A stretch of DNA of 64,000 nucleotides from Palaemon carinicauda (lineage: Eukaryota > Arthropoda > Malacostraca > Decapoda > Palaemonidae). A program made the translations under genes and the position numbers. The stretch spans positions 81,132,455 through 81,196,454 of the forward strand of contig NC_090751.1 of NCBI RefSeq assembly GCF_036898095.1, in the 5' to 3' direction. The stretch's first letter is position 1. Every line of letters begins with the position of its first letter. The notes under the pieces are model-generated. The model saw nothing but the letters and a program-made list of their open reading frames with translations. It made no database searches and was not told where the DNA came from. Positions 19,250 through 30,383 of this stretch are shown piece after piece.

Positions 19250-19559
19250 ATATTATTATTATTATTACTATCCAAGCTACAACCCTAATTGGAAAAGCAA
19301 GATGCTATAAGACCAGGGGCTCCAATAGGGAAAAATAGCCCAGTGAGGAAAGGAAATAAGGAAATAAATAAATGAAGAGAACAAATTAACAATAAGTCAT
19401 TCTAAAAAAGTAACAATGTCAAAACAGATATGTTATATATAAACTGTTAACAATGTCAAAAACAAATATGTCATATATAAAAAATAGAAAGACTCATGTC
19501 CGCCTGGTCAACAAAAAAGCATTTGCTCCAACTTTGAACTTTTGAAGTTCTACTGATTC

Positions 19560-19987
19560 AACTACCCGATTAGGAAGATCATTTCACAACTTGGTAACAG
19601 CTGGAATAAAACTTCTAGAGTACTGTGTAGTATTGAGCCTCATGATGGAGAAGGCCTGGCTATTAGAATTAACTGCCTGCCTAGTATTACGAACAGGATA
19701 GAATTGTCCAGGAAGATCTGAATGTAAAGGATGGTCAGAGTTATGAAAAATCTTGTGCAACATGCATAATGAACTAACTGAACGACGGTGCCAGAGATTA
19801 ATATCTAGATCAGGAATAAGAAATTTAATAGACCGTAAGTTTCTGTCCAACAAATTAAGATGAGAATCAGCAGCTGAAGACCAGACAGGAGAACAATACT
19901 CAAAACAAGGTAGAATGAAAGAATTTAAACACTTCTTCAGAATAGATTGATCACCGAAAATCTTAAAAGACTTTCTCAATAAGCTAA
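19560..19987 (-). pseudogene. LINE reverse transcriptase, C-terminal part
   Basis: Downstream end of the LINE RT: LLRKSFKIFGDQSILKKCL, then FEYCSPVWSSAADSH, then WHRRSVSSLCMLHKIF, typical of the thumb and connection part of non-LTR RT. The frame runs back through 28869-28915 (FEKHIRSVSSSIAQK) to 37676-37940, which holds YADDATLFA, the RT catalytic motif. The reading frame rejoins without change when D2 and D3 are removed. It is 5'-truncated, and no endonuclease domain is present. Confidence 0.8.
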
Positions 19988-20410
19988 TTTTTTGGGCTCA
20001 AGCCATGACGTCCTGATGGAAGGTTCCTTTTTGGTAGCTTCCTTGGGTATATGACTACTAGGATATTCCCCGAGAATTAAACCACAGGTTATCACAGAAT
20101 TCTTACTTCTGGAGCGAGTATCCTAAAGGTTTCCCTTTAAGACATCGTATATCAACAGGGGACGCATGTATTAACACGCCACATAGCTATCTGCACCCCA
20201 TATAGAGTTAACACTTTGATATGGAGGGGCGGAGAATAACTGGGGAGCCGTTCCACAGTTACACTTGTCCGTGGCTACTTTTGGTACTCGAAACGTAAAC
20301 AAACGGGCGCCATTGCTAAATGACGTCACGTCCGTCCTCATCCTTCTTCTAGTAGCTACCTTGCTAAGACGGATTTCCCCTTGTGCTTTTTATCGGCTTG
20401 CATCTTCGTA

Positions 20411-20446
20411 ATGTCGCTACCTTCAGCCTCGCCTTCTACTGGAAAG
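20411..20446 (+). CDS. D2 gag leader exon 1
   Basis: A 12-codon stretch (MSLPSASPSTGK) ends at AAG/TTGAGTACC, matching the leader exons of D1, D3, D4 and D7 in position, Ser/Pro content and boundary sequence. Confidence 0.55.
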
Positions 20447-22710
20447 TTGAGTACCAGGTCCCAGTATTGTTTAAATAAGCTCTGACCGTAAAGTAACTTA
20501 TACTTTTCGAGATATTTCATGTTTTCTGGCGGAGCTGTGCTGCTACCGGACACGCCATTTTATGGCGTCGCTGTTCCCTTGCATGCCTTATTTAGCTAGC
20601 CTGAACAGCTTATTCCGGCCTCTTAACTAATTGATACTGTTAGTTATTTAGTCTTCATAGCTAGGAACTTCATATATCGTGTTTTGACGCTCTTTTATCC
20701 GGTCATCGCCTGACCCCATACTAGATTGCTAGCTTAGCCCCTAGGCCAGATTGCCAAGCACCAGTGTTCATGCATGATATATTCCAGTGATCCTAGGTTA
20801 AGTTATGAAGATAGTGGCATTATTTATCATACTGTTTACTGTGATGCAAGTGTTTTTTGCCTTCAGGGACCATATAGGGGATCGGTTTGATTGTGTGCCT
20901 TTCTAACCTAACCTAAATGTAGGACCCATATATGCTACCTTCATCCCCTGCCTTCGGGCATTCCCTCTGTGTGGCCATGCTCCCCCTGCTATATAGGGGG
21001 ATCAAGTCCGTATCAGAGTATTTATCGCTTCTCTGTCCTCCCTAAGGGAATGATCCCCCCTTAGGGTTGCGTCCGAGAGGAACGGCCTGTCCTTCCTCAG
21101 TTGCTTCGGTTAGGTTACTTAACCTTCCATGCAACTTGCGATGTGTCTTTCAGCCTACCTAGCTTGGGGTTTAACATCCCTTATCTAGGTTAGGCCTCGA
21201 GGGGGGGGCTAGTTCTGTACTGTTTTAGTTTGAGACGGTACCCATGCACCGTTCTCATTCAGGTTACCTACCCTAGGCAAGGGAGCGTCCTCCCTTCCTT
21301 GGTGGCCGTTTTTGTACAGAGCCTCCCCTATGGAAGACCCCTCTTCTTCTCCCTCCCCACCTATCCCTTGGCATAGTCTAGCCTATACATAGGCTAGCCT
21401 ATACACATCTGTCCCTAGTCCTACAACTCCTCCTTCGGGTGGAGCGATAGGGCTATCTTGAACTCCTGTTGAGCAGGCCGCTCTGGTACATATACCCTTC
21501 ATAGCGTCCTATGGGGTTAGCCACTGGAAGCGATTTGTCCGCAGGGGTTCCCCCTCCTCTTGGATGTACCCTAACCCTCCCTTGGGTTACACTGGCACCC
21601 GGCCGACTGCCGGCCCCCTGCCATTGGGTGATAGGACCCACTCCTATCATGGGTACACTCACTCAGGTGGGATGCCAGAGGGGTATGTGATCTTACCCCT
21701 CCAATTCCTCCTTCTGTCTCTCTACCTATCCTGGTGCCGGTCCCTTGCCGCCTCTACTGCCGGCGATACCGCCCTTCTCTTGGTGACACATTCCTGAGAT
21801 ACCCTCCCTCCCCTAAGTCGACAGCCTTCCGTGTGCCGGAGGGCTGCCGCCTTCCGTCGGCGTACAGCCGATGGCCCACCCTTCCTTTACCTAGTTTCGG
21901 TTGTCCGTCCTTCGGGCCGTCCTCCGGCGTGCCGGCAGTGATTGCCGGCGGTCTGGGTATAACATACCATTCTGCCTTATCTTATGAACTGGTCACCAAG
22001 CCGGCAGCGTCCCGCCGGCGTGCCGCCGCTGTGCCGGCGGCCGCCAAGCTGGCATTATACCTGAATTTTCTATGTCTTCCTTAATGCCAAAAACCCTGCT
22101 GGAGCGGCCTCCGGCGTGCCGCCGGTCTGCCGGCCCCCTCCGGAAGCACCAAGGGACTTGCACCCCTTCTACCAGCTATCGACTACATGCTGATAGCCCT
22201 ACACTGCAACCAGATAGCTTGGCTACTCCGATGGATAGGTATTGTCTTACCGTTCTATTAGTGGCCGTGCTGTCTTCTTGCTTATTACAAGTTTCCAGCA
22301 TACTGTGTGTGTCTTAGCACAGCTGGTTGCCGGAACCCGATCTTATATGGGGTCTTCTGCTACCCCCCCCCCCTTTACTCTAAAGGTCTGAGTGGTCTCA
22401 GTCCTTGATATACATCGCAGGCAATCTCTGCTAAAATTATCTTCTGCCTTCTATGGCGGTCCATGAAGATTTCCGCTTTTGTGTCCTCGGTCACAAACGA
22501 AATTGCCTACTGATAAGGTTACGGTAACCAGCTGGGCGGGATGCACAAGTATGCGTCTATCTACTTCTTTTCCCGCTCCTCTCTTTAACATTACAATATT
22601 ATAAATTAATTAATGTTAAGTTAAAGTTTAACTATTTCAAAAATTTAACTTTAGAGTAATGTAAGTCACTCTTATGACTTCCGTATACTCATGTTCTCTT
22701 TCTTTTACAG
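20447..22710 (+). other. D2 gag intron 1, with GCCGGC-rich segment
   Basis: 2.26 kb ending in a pyrimidine tract and TTTTACAG/GAGGAG. About 21590-22140 is full of GCCGGC, TGCCGG and CCGGCG words and looks like a decayed version of the palindrome array of D3 (35548-36140). A C10 run lies near 22362. No gene. Confidence 0.55.
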
Positions 22711-24671
22711 GAGGAGTACATCAAGTGTGACCACAACTTCTGTGGAGTGAAGCGCCCGCACTTCTACGGGCACACGGCGTGTCGGACCCACGCCCCCTGC
22801 GCCAATAAGGCGACCTGAAATTCTGGGACCCGCAGCACTGTACAGTCTGCAAGAGTCGTCTGGTCGAAGCGTTCGACGATCCTCCTTCAGCGGAGGTAAG
22901 GGACACTGCTCGAGAGAAGCTACGCAAGTGGGTGCGTGGCTTCCAGAAGAACGCCACCGAACCGTATCTCGCCACCGAAGATTTGAGGGCCTTGCTATTC
23001 CCGAAGGCATCAAAAGACTCAGTGGTCCCTAGTGATCAGATTCCCACCGTCCAGATAGTGGTGGAACCGGATGTGGTCATGGCTCAGTCCATGCATGAGT
23101 GCCGTTTAGACTCCGACAACGTGGAACGTATGTCGGAAGTGTCGGAGAACACGGAGAGGAACCTCATGGGCGACGAACTCGACTATGAGGAAGATCAGGT
23201 GGAATACCCTGAGTCGGAGCATGAGGTCGCTCCAGCTTCCACCCCTGCACCAACTCCTACACCGACGGATGTATCACTCCCTTCTACATCCGCTACCCCG
23301 GATCCTACCCCATCCAACACTCAGGAGATCTTCAAGATGCTTGAAGCTCTCATGGATAAGAAACTTCGCAAGACGCATGAGTTCTTCAGGTCCAACCTCG
23401 GAAGTTCGAAGCAACCGAAAAGGATTTTGGTTAAGGACCTCCCTGCATGCTCGGATACTAACCCATGGAGGTATGCCGAGCACACGCCGATCACCACGGG
23501 CAAGATCTTTATTAGCGAGAAGGTCGGCTCGATCGCGCTGGAAGAAGTGGAATTCTTCCCAAACTTTGAGGCTTACCCGGACTGTTACGTCCGACTTAGG
23601 TCCGAACCCGCCTCTAAAGAAGAGACCGAACCAAAGGAGGTTATCGTGTTCGATCTCCCGAAGGCCCAGGCTATGTTAGCCAACACGGTGAAAAGTAGGG
23701 GCTTCACCTGCTCTAAACTACCGGCGCTTAGCAAAAAGCACCCGACCTACGTCGCACCAGACGATGCGACCTTCCCCTTTCTAGAAAAGGCTTTCACTGC
23801 GGTACATAAGGCAGTGGAAGAAGGGAAACCTTGCCCTGCACTGGAGGAGTGCAGACCCTTCTCCCTGACCACCCCCCCCTGATGTTAGACACTGGAAAGA
23901 CGTCCAGTCAACCTTCTTGGTGGGGAAACTAGAGCCTGACGTCGCTGGTCGTCAGTTTAACGAGGACCTCCCGAAAGTTAACGATCATCTCCTTCGTCGG
24001 GAACATGATATGAAGGAAAGGCTCGCCGCATCTATGTCCCTCCAAGTACAGCTCGAAGTCATGGCCGGTGACACTAGGGTCCCTGACTACTACATGGTCC
24101 TTGCCAAGACACACCTGGCAACAGTAGTAAAGATCTGTACAGCTTCACGAAGGCTCGTAGAGCCTGTCGCGAATTCGTGTTCTCAAGTGCTACAGTGAGA
24201 CACGAACCCCGGAGGCTGATTTCCTCCAACATCTGGGGTAAACACCTCTTTCCCTTTTCCCTGGTGAAAGAGATCATCGACAAGGCCGCCACGGAGAACA
24301 GGAACCTTCTCCATAAATGGGGCATGTCGAAGAAAAGGAAATCCTCTCAGGACGACGGCCCTCAACCTAAGAGGAAACCCACAAAGCCAAAACCTCAGCA
24401 ACGTCAACAGAGACGGCAGTTTCCGGGATCCGCTACTCCCCAAGTGGCAGCTCAGCCACAACAGACCTTTCAATTGGTCACCCAACCGGTCTTGTCACAG
24501 TCGCCGGTCTTCACCCCTGCATTTGAGCAGCAGTCAACTACCTTTCGTCCCAAAGGTAGAGGCTCAAACAGAGGTGCAGGCAGAGATGCATCTCGCCGTC
24601 CCTCCAGAGGCAGAGGAGGAAGGGGAGCTAGCGGCCGAGGTAGTAAACCCTCGGGAAGCTAGAAGCAATGA
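22711..24671 (+). pseudogene. D2 gag-like ORF1, at least three frameshifts
   Basis: Homologous to D3 gag. Exon 2 starts after TTTTACAG with the Cys/His domain (CDHNFCGV, GHTACRTHAPC, WDPQHCTVC). A one-base shift near 22813 breaks this domain. The frame then runs in phase to WVRGFQKN...LRALLFPKAS, the conserved VKDLPACSDTNPWRYAEH core and LEEVEFFPNF. A shift occurs in a C-homopolymer at about 23873-23880, and another near 24130, just before the segment DLYSFTKARRACREF. The tail is Arg/Gly-rich. A premature TAG lies at 24660-24662, and the ancestral stop is probably the UGA at 24669-24671. Non-functional as sequenced. Confidence 0.8.
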
Positions 24672-26502
24672 AGTGCTTCCGGTGGGAGGAAGACTCCGCC
24701 AATTCAAGGATCGTTGGACCTTTGATCCCTGGGCACACAGCATCGTCAAGAAGGGTCTAGGCTGGAGCTGGACTCAACCACCCCCAACCTTCCAGCAATT
24801 CTTCCAACAGTCAACCCCCCTCCTGAAAGAATATGTCCTAGAACTCTTGAACAAGAAGGTGATAAGGAGGGTAAAGTCAACCAGGTTCCAATGGAGACTG
24901 TTTTGCGTCCCCAAGAAGGACTCCGACAAACTCAGAGTCATTCTAGACTTATCCCCCCTCAACAAGTTCATAGCGAACAACAAGTTCAAGATGCTGACTC
25001 TTCAACAGATACGGACCCTTCTGTCCTACACGGTCTCGATAGATCTGGCGGATGCCTACTGGCACGTTCCAATGAACCACCACGCTTCCTCCTACCTAGG
25101 ATTTCGACTCCAAAGGAAAAGCTACGCTTTCAGGGCCATGCCCTTCGGGCTCAACGTGGCCCCACGGATCTTCACAAAGCTGGCAGACGCCATCGTTCAA
25201 CAGCTCCGCCTCCGCAGCGTCCAGGTGATGGCCTACCTCGACGACTGGCTGGTCTGGGCGACATCGCCCGAAGATTGTTTAAGATCCTGCAACAAGGTCA
25301 CCCAGTTTCTAGAACACCTGGGATTCAAGATAAACACCAAGAAATCTCGCCTCTCTCCAGCTCAGAAGTTCCAATGGTTAGGAATCCAGTGGAATCTTCA
25401 GTCACACCGCCTTTCCATTCCCCAGAAGAAAAGGAAAGAAATAGCGGGGTCTGTCAAAAAACTGCTGAAATCCAAGCGGATCTCTAGACGTCAGCAGGAA
25501 CAAGTTCTAGGCTCTCTACAGTTGGCCTCAGTGACAAACCCAGTGCTCCGTGCACAGCTAAAGGATGCCGCGGGAGTCTGGAGACGTTCTGCATCCATCG
25601 CTCAAAGAGACCTCATGAGACGGCTCCCAAACAGACTTCGGTTACTCTTAAAGCCGTGGTCGGAAGCAAAGGCCCTGAAAAGGTCCATTCCTCTTCAACA
25701 TCCACCTCCATCACTCAACATCCACACGGACGCTTCGTTGGAGGGTTGGGGAGGTCACTCCCACCAACAACAGGCTCAAGGTACATGGTCTCCCCTATTC
25801 AAGACGTTTCACATCAACATCTTGGAGGCCATGGCGGTCCTTCTCACCCTGAAGAAACTCTCTCCGCCTCCCTCGATCCACATTCGTCTGACTCTGGACA
25901 ACTCGGTGGTAGTCCGATGTCTCAATCGTCAGGGCTCGAGATCGCCCCAGATAAATCAAGTGCTTCTCCCAATCTTCCGCCTGGCAGAGAAGAAGAAATG
26001 GCACCTGTCTGCAGTTCACCTACAAGGATTCTGCAACGTGACGGCGGACGCTCTATCTCGGACAAGCCCGATAGAGTCGGAATGGTCTCTAGACGCAAGA
26101 TCGTTCTCCTTCATCTCTCACCAAGTCCCGGAACTTCAGATCGATCTCTTCGCAACGAGCGACAACAATCAACTTCCTCGTTATGTGGCCCCGTACGAGG
26201 ACCCCAAGGCAGAAGCAGTGGACGCCATGTCACTGGATTGGAACAGATGGTCCAGGATCTACCTGTTCCCTCCCACCAACCTTCTGCTGAAAGTCCTCTC
26301 CAAGCTGAGAACCTTCAAAGGGACAGCGGCCCTAGTGGCTCCCAAGTGGCCCCGGAGCAATTGGTACCCCCTGGTCCTGGAGCTGCAGCCCACGCTGATC
26401 CCTCTCCCGGGCCCAGTTCTCTCCCAGCAAGTACAGAAGTCGACTGTCTTCGCTTCATCATCGAAAGTCAGGGACCTTCATCTCATGATTTTCTCTCCCT
26501 AG
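24523..26502 (+). CDS. D2 reverse transcriptase / RNase H
   Basis: The frame has no stop through the full RT/RH region: VGGRLRQFKDRWTFDPW, VPKKDSDKLRVILDL, VSIDLADAYWHVP, MPFGLNVAPRIFTKL, YLDD (25234-25245), then RNase H (IHTDASLEGWGG, ILEAMAVLLTL, NVTADALSR) and the post-RNase-H DLFATSDNN...YLFPP...APKWP segment. Compared with D3 and D1, four residues are missing between RTLL and the VSIDL motif, close to the RT active site, which may impair it. The frame overlaps the YR frame. The start is not defined; the true product probably begins by frameshift from gag or at an internal codon. Confidence 0.85.
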   Translation: MSSSQLPFVPKVEAQTEVQAEMHLAVPPEAEEEGELAAEVVNPREARSNEVLPVGGRLRQFKDRWTFDPWAHSIVKKGLGWSWTQPPPTFQQFFQQSTPLLKEYVLELLNKKVIRRVKSTRFQWRLFCVPKKDSDKLRVILDLSPLNKFIANNKFKMLTLQQIRTLLSYTVSIDLADAYWHVPMNHHASSYLGFRLQRKSYAFRAMPFGLNVAPRIFTKLADAIVQQLRLRSVQVMAYLDDWLVWATSPEDCLRSCNKVTQFLEHLGFKINTKKSRLSPAQKFQWLGIQWNLQSHRLSIPQKKRKEIAGSVKKLLKSKRISRRQQEQVLGSLQLASVTNPVLRAQLKDAAGVWRRSASIAQRDLMRRLPNRLRLLLKPWSEAKALKRSIPLQHPPPSLNIHTDASLEGWGGHSHQQQAQGTWSPLFKTFHINILEAMAVLLTLKKLSPPPSIHIRLTLDNSVVVRCLNRQGSRSPQINQVLLPIFRLAEKKKWHLSAVHLQGFCNVTADALSRTSPIESEWSLDARSFSFISHQVPELQIDLFATSDNNQLPRYVAPYEDPKAEAVDAMSLDWNRWSRIYLFPPTNLLLKVLSKLRTFKGTAALVAPKWPRSNWYPLVLELQPTLIPLPGPVLSQQVQKSTVFASSSKVRDLHLMIFSP

Positions 26503-27473
26503 CCGCGAAGAAAAGGTTTGGGATCTCGAAGAAAAGTCTAGACTTCCTCGAGGAATACAAGACCGAATCCACACGATGGCAATACCAATCATCCTGGAGA
26601 AAGTGGGTCTCATTCGTCAAGGCAAAAAATCCTACGGAAATCACCATTGATTTTTGCATGTCCTTCTTCATTCACCTTCATGGACAGGGCTTAGCAGCCA
26701 ACACGATTTCTACCTGCAAATCGGCCTTGACTAGACCACTACTGTACGCCTTCCAGATTGATCTGTCCAGCGATATCTTCAATAAACTGCCGAAGGCATG
26801 CGCTCGTCTACGCCCAGCACCTCCGCCAAAACCTATCTCCTGGTCCCTGGACAAGGTGCTCCATTTTGCCTCCAACTTGGACAACGATTCGTGCCCTCTC
26901 AAGGATCTGACTCAAAAAGTTATATTTCTTTTTGCTCTTGCCTCAGGAGCCCGAGTCAGCGAAATAGTGGCATTATCAAGAGACGAGGGTCACATCCTGT
27001 TTACAGACTCAGGAGACCTTACCCTCTTCCCTGATCCGACGTTTCTCGCGAAAAATGAACTACCCACCAAGAGATGGGGCCCTTGGAGAATCTGCCCCCT
27101 GAAAGAAGATGCCTCTCTATGTCCGATAGAGAGCCTCAAGGTCCATCTTCGAAGAACTTCTGACTTTGGTGGAGGCCAACTCTTCAAAGGAGAAACATCG
27201 GGTAGTGACCTGTCACAGAAACAACTAAGAGCGAAAATCACCTACTTCATTCGCAGAGCGGATCCTGACAGTACACCCGCAGGTCACGATCCTAGAAAAG
27301 TCGCGTCGTCTCTGAATTTTTTCCAGAGCATGGATTTCGAAAGCCTCAAGAGCTTCACAGGATGGAAATCTTCGCGAGTTTTCTTCAAGCACTACGCGAA
27401 GCAAGTGCATGAAGTCAAACATTTCGTGGTAGCCGCAGGTAGTGTTATGAAACCTGCAGTTAACTCTGCATAG
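25656..27473 (+). CDS. D2 tyrosine recombinase
   Basis: The YR domain covers the last ~320 residues: TRWQYQSSWRKWVSF, NTISTCKSALTRP, SGARVSEIVALSR with the first catalytic Arg, GHDPRKVASS with His-x-x-Arg, and FTGWKSSRVFFKHY with the nucleophile. All catalytic residues are present. The frame overlaps RT/RH from 25656 to 26502, and further upstream the same frame is cut by a stop at 25485-25487 and a CGA-to-TGA-type change near 24720. The long open overlap of D1 and D3 has therefore decayed here while the recombinase domain itself is intact. Confidence 0.85.
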   Translation: MVGSKGPEKVHSSSTSTSITQHPHGRFVGGLGRSLPPTTGSRYMVSPIQDVSHQHLGGHGGPSHPEETLSASLDPHSSDSGQLGGSPMSQSSGLEIAPDKSSASPNLPPGREEEMAPVCSSPTRILQRDGGRSISDKPDRVGMVSRRKIVLLHLSPSPGTSDRSLRNERQQSTSSLCGPVRGPQGRSSGRHVTGLEQMVQDLPVPSHQPSAESPLQAENLQRDSGPSGSQVAPEQLVPPGPGAAAHADPSPGPSSLPASTEVDCLRFIIESQGPSSHDFLSLAAKKRFGISKKSLDFLEEYKTESTRWQYQSSWRKWVSFVKAKNPTEITIDFCMSFFIHLHGQGLAANTISTCKSALTRPLLYAFQIDLSSDIFNKLPKACARLRPAPPPKPISWSLDKVLHFASNLDNDSCPLKDLTQKVIFLFALASGARVSEIVALSRDEGHILFTDSGDLTLFPDPTFLAKNELPTKRWGPWRICPLKEDASLCPIESLKVHLRRTSDFGGGQLFKGETSGSDLSQKQLRAKITYFIRRADPDSTPAGHDPRKVASSLNFFQSMDFESLKSFTGWKSSRVFFKHYAKQVHEVKHFVVAAGSVMKPAVNSA

Positions 27474-28307
27474 AACAGTGAGTTACTTGGGACTTTAACT
27501 CTTCGGGTGCCTATGTTGACCCTCGTGTGATACGTAGTGATTTCATGGACACTTAGTGTTTCTCATAGACTGTTCTTTACAAGGTGAAATGTCATAGTCG
27601 TCACATGAGTGCCACATGCCTAGAGCATGATGTGTTTTTTCCTTATTAAAGACTGACGTTCCTATGGAACTTGTGCTTTCTAATAATTTGAAATTTTCTT
27701 TCAGATTCAAGAGCAAAGTCTTCTCATTGCTATGTACATTATAATTTATTTGTAAATTAACTTTACATCTTTTATTGCATTTATTGTTACTATATCCTGC
27801 AATTGTGAAATAAAATTTCTATTTTATTACTTGTGCGTCTCTCTCCGCTCCTATTCATACCATGAAATACATGGTTGTCATAGTTTCATTATCCCCTTTC
27901 TCTTGAAATAAGAAGAATAATAGGTTCTATCCGATTTACATACTCACCTATGCTGTGTAATATTCCTAATTGAATACTTACTTGCGCCATATCTTCGAGA
28001 CCAGACTGTTCTCTAGTCATGAAATTTAGTGCCTAACCACCACTCATCTATTGTTGAGAATGTTCCTACACGAATATCAACCATTCTGTCTTGTCTCCGA
28101 GTTCTTCACGTACTCTCCGCAAGGTGAGTAGCCCTTCGATGACCACTTTGAACTTTGGTATGGACCGTTGGGACTTCTCTGCCAGGGGGGCAGGAAGCTG
28201 CATCCCCACGGAACCTCTATCGAGGTCACAATGCTTACCTTTATTCAAAGCCCTTGGCACTTACTCTATAAGGGGAAATCTACCACGATACATTGATTCT
28301 CTGGTAC
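27474..28307 (+). other. D2 3' untranslated segment with AATAAA
   Basis: AT-rich DNA between the YR stop and the ICR, with a candidate polyadenylation signal AATAAA at 27809-27814. No coding frame. Confidence 0.5.
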
Positions 28308-28400
28308 TCTTCCATCAGGACGTCATGGCTTGAGCCCAAAAAACGGATTTTGAGCGAGCGAAAAATCTATTTTTGGGTGAGATAGCCATGACGTCCTGAT
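28308..28400. repeat. D2 internal complementary region
   Basis: Reverse complement of the left end (tccatcaggacgtcatgg...gagcccaaaaaa) directly joined to the reverse complement of the right end (cggattttgagcg...tcctgatgga). Confidence 0.9.
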
Positions 28401-29371
28401 GGACCCTCCCTGCTATTCTAGTCCAGCCTTTCAGGCCCCGCCCTGTCCTACCGTATCATGGAGATTACCAAGCAGCTGGCATCAGGATGAGGACGGACGT
28501 GACGTCATTTAGCAATGGCGCCCGTTTGTTTACGTTTCTAGTACCAAAAGTAGCCATGGACGAGTGTAACTGTGGAACGGCTCCCCAGTTATTCTCCGCC
28601 CCTCCATATCGAAGTGTTAACTCTATATGGGGTGCAGATAGCTATGTGGCGTGTTAATACATGCGTCCCCTGTTGATATCCGATGTCTTAAACGGAAACC
28701 TTTAGGATACTCGCTCCAGAAGTAAGAATTCTCTGATAACCTGTGGTTTAATTCTCGGGGAATATCCTAGTAGTCATATACCCAAGGAAGCTACCAAACA
28801 GGAACCTTCCATCAGGACGTCATGGCTATCTCACCCAGAAATAGATTTTTCGCTTCGCTCAAAATCCGTTTTTTGTGCAATTGAAGAAGACACAGACCTT
28901 ATATGTTTCTCAAAACGGATTTTGAGCGAAGCGAAAAATCTATTTTTGGGTGAGATGGCCATGTCGTCCTGATGGAAGTTCCTAAAGGGTAGCTTCCTTG
29001 GGTATATATAACTACGGCGATATTCCCAGAGAATTTACCTTAGGGTACCCAGAATTCTAACTCCTGGAGCGAATATCCCTAATAAAAGAACCAAGGATAT
29101 CGCGAAATATCAGAGGACGTATTCTTGACACGCCACATAGCAATCTGCACCCCGAACAGAGTTAACACTTCGAAGGGGTCAATTGGCAAGAAAACGAAAA
29201 ACGAGAAAGAAAGGAGAGCCGCTCGCAAGGTATCTCTCCTCTCCCGTTTCGTAAGCGTGCATTGCGCCGCTCACGGCGCCATCTGAATTCCTTGTAGCGA
29301 TACACGAGGTGCTACAGATACTGTATGTAGGGAGGGGACCTACAGCCCTTTTTAGAGGAAAAGGGAAGGGC

Positions 29372-29465
29372 GGGTCCATCAGGACGACAAAGGCCATCTC
29401 ACCCAAAAATAGATTTTTCGCTTCGCTCAAAATCCGTTTTTTGGGCTCAAGCCATGTCGTCCTGA
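29372..29465. repeat. D3 internal complementary region
   Basis: The order is reverse complement of the left end, then of the right end, meeting at aaaatccg/ttttttgggc. One small disruption near 29388 ('gacaaagg' for 'gacatgg'). Confidence 0.88.
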
Positions 29466-30383
29466 TGGAAGTATACCAGAGCATTACTGTATCTGTGGAT
29501 TCTCAAAACGTGCCGTACTCCCCGAAGGTATTTCCCGGCCAACTAGACCTAGAGACCTAAGATGTTACTGTCATACATCTTTTCATCTAACCATAGACCA
29601 TGTTAGTGCTTCCTGCCCCCTACAGGGAAGAGTCATACTAGACTCTGGAAAAGTCTCGAAGAGTACATATACCTATGTATGAATAACAGACAAGCCAATA
29701 TAGTGGTCTCACCCTATATCATGTAAAGCATAGTTTGTAAAGAACCACTGAGTCAATATGAAATATCGACCAGTTCCCCGTTCATTACTGGATTGGACAA
29801 AGGTTTATATCCGGGTATTAGGAAAACTTGCATATCCGCCACCATCCCCTTAGGGCATGGAGTCCTCCCGCTAGGGGAAAGCATAAACCAGTGCAAAAAT
29901 GCTTGCATAAAGGAACAATCTATTAGAATTATCCCAGATAAATATACATAGTAAACGTAATGCTAAATCATTTCAAGAAAATGACACAGGCGAAGGAGAC
30001 GCAAGGTTCACAAGAACTAGTTTATTGACAAACAATAAAATTAAACAGGTTAAACAACAATTATACATATATAAGAGGAGGATAACCAACAAATAAGCAC
30101 AAGCATAATAGTAAACAGAAAACTGTTTATCTGAAAGAAAACAATAACGCCACTTTCAACATACTGAAGTATCAAAATCATAAAAGTCTGTATTACTAAT
30201 CAGTTACATTAGCGTTGGAAACGCTTGGCACACATGTCTGCACTTATGCTAGGTTCACCTTTAAATATGGAACAGTCAATGTGGGCACCCTCGTGCCCTA
30301 ACACTTGGTTTGTAGAACAGTTCGTAACTACACACCCACCCCGGAATTAATCGTCCCAATTAAATTCACTGTTCCTCGCAGAG
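29466..30383 (-). other. D3 3' untranslated segment
   Basis: AT-rich, no coding frame. A minus-strand AATAAA is present near 30020-30025. Confidence 0.5.

Larger units (their letters stand above)
19988..28868 (+). mobile_element. DIRS-type retrotransposon D2
   Basis: 8,881 bp, transcribed rightward. It has inverted terminal repeats of about 355 bp (19988-20344 and 28486-28868) and an ICR at about 28308-28400 equal to the joined reverse complement of both ends. It starts in T6GGGCTCAAGCC and ends TCAAAATCCG. It interrupts the LINE L1 frame at the codons for Ala-Gln-Lys/Ile; the flanks rejoin perfectly, with one T6 run shared between element end and target. Gag is broken; RT/RH and YR domains remain open. 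Confidence 0.9.

Noticed and set aside
20356..20553. 65-codon minus-strand frame in the 5' region of D2
   Set aside because: It lies antisense to the D2 leader exon, overlaps the conserved AAG/TTGAGT boundary and has no counterpart in the other elements.
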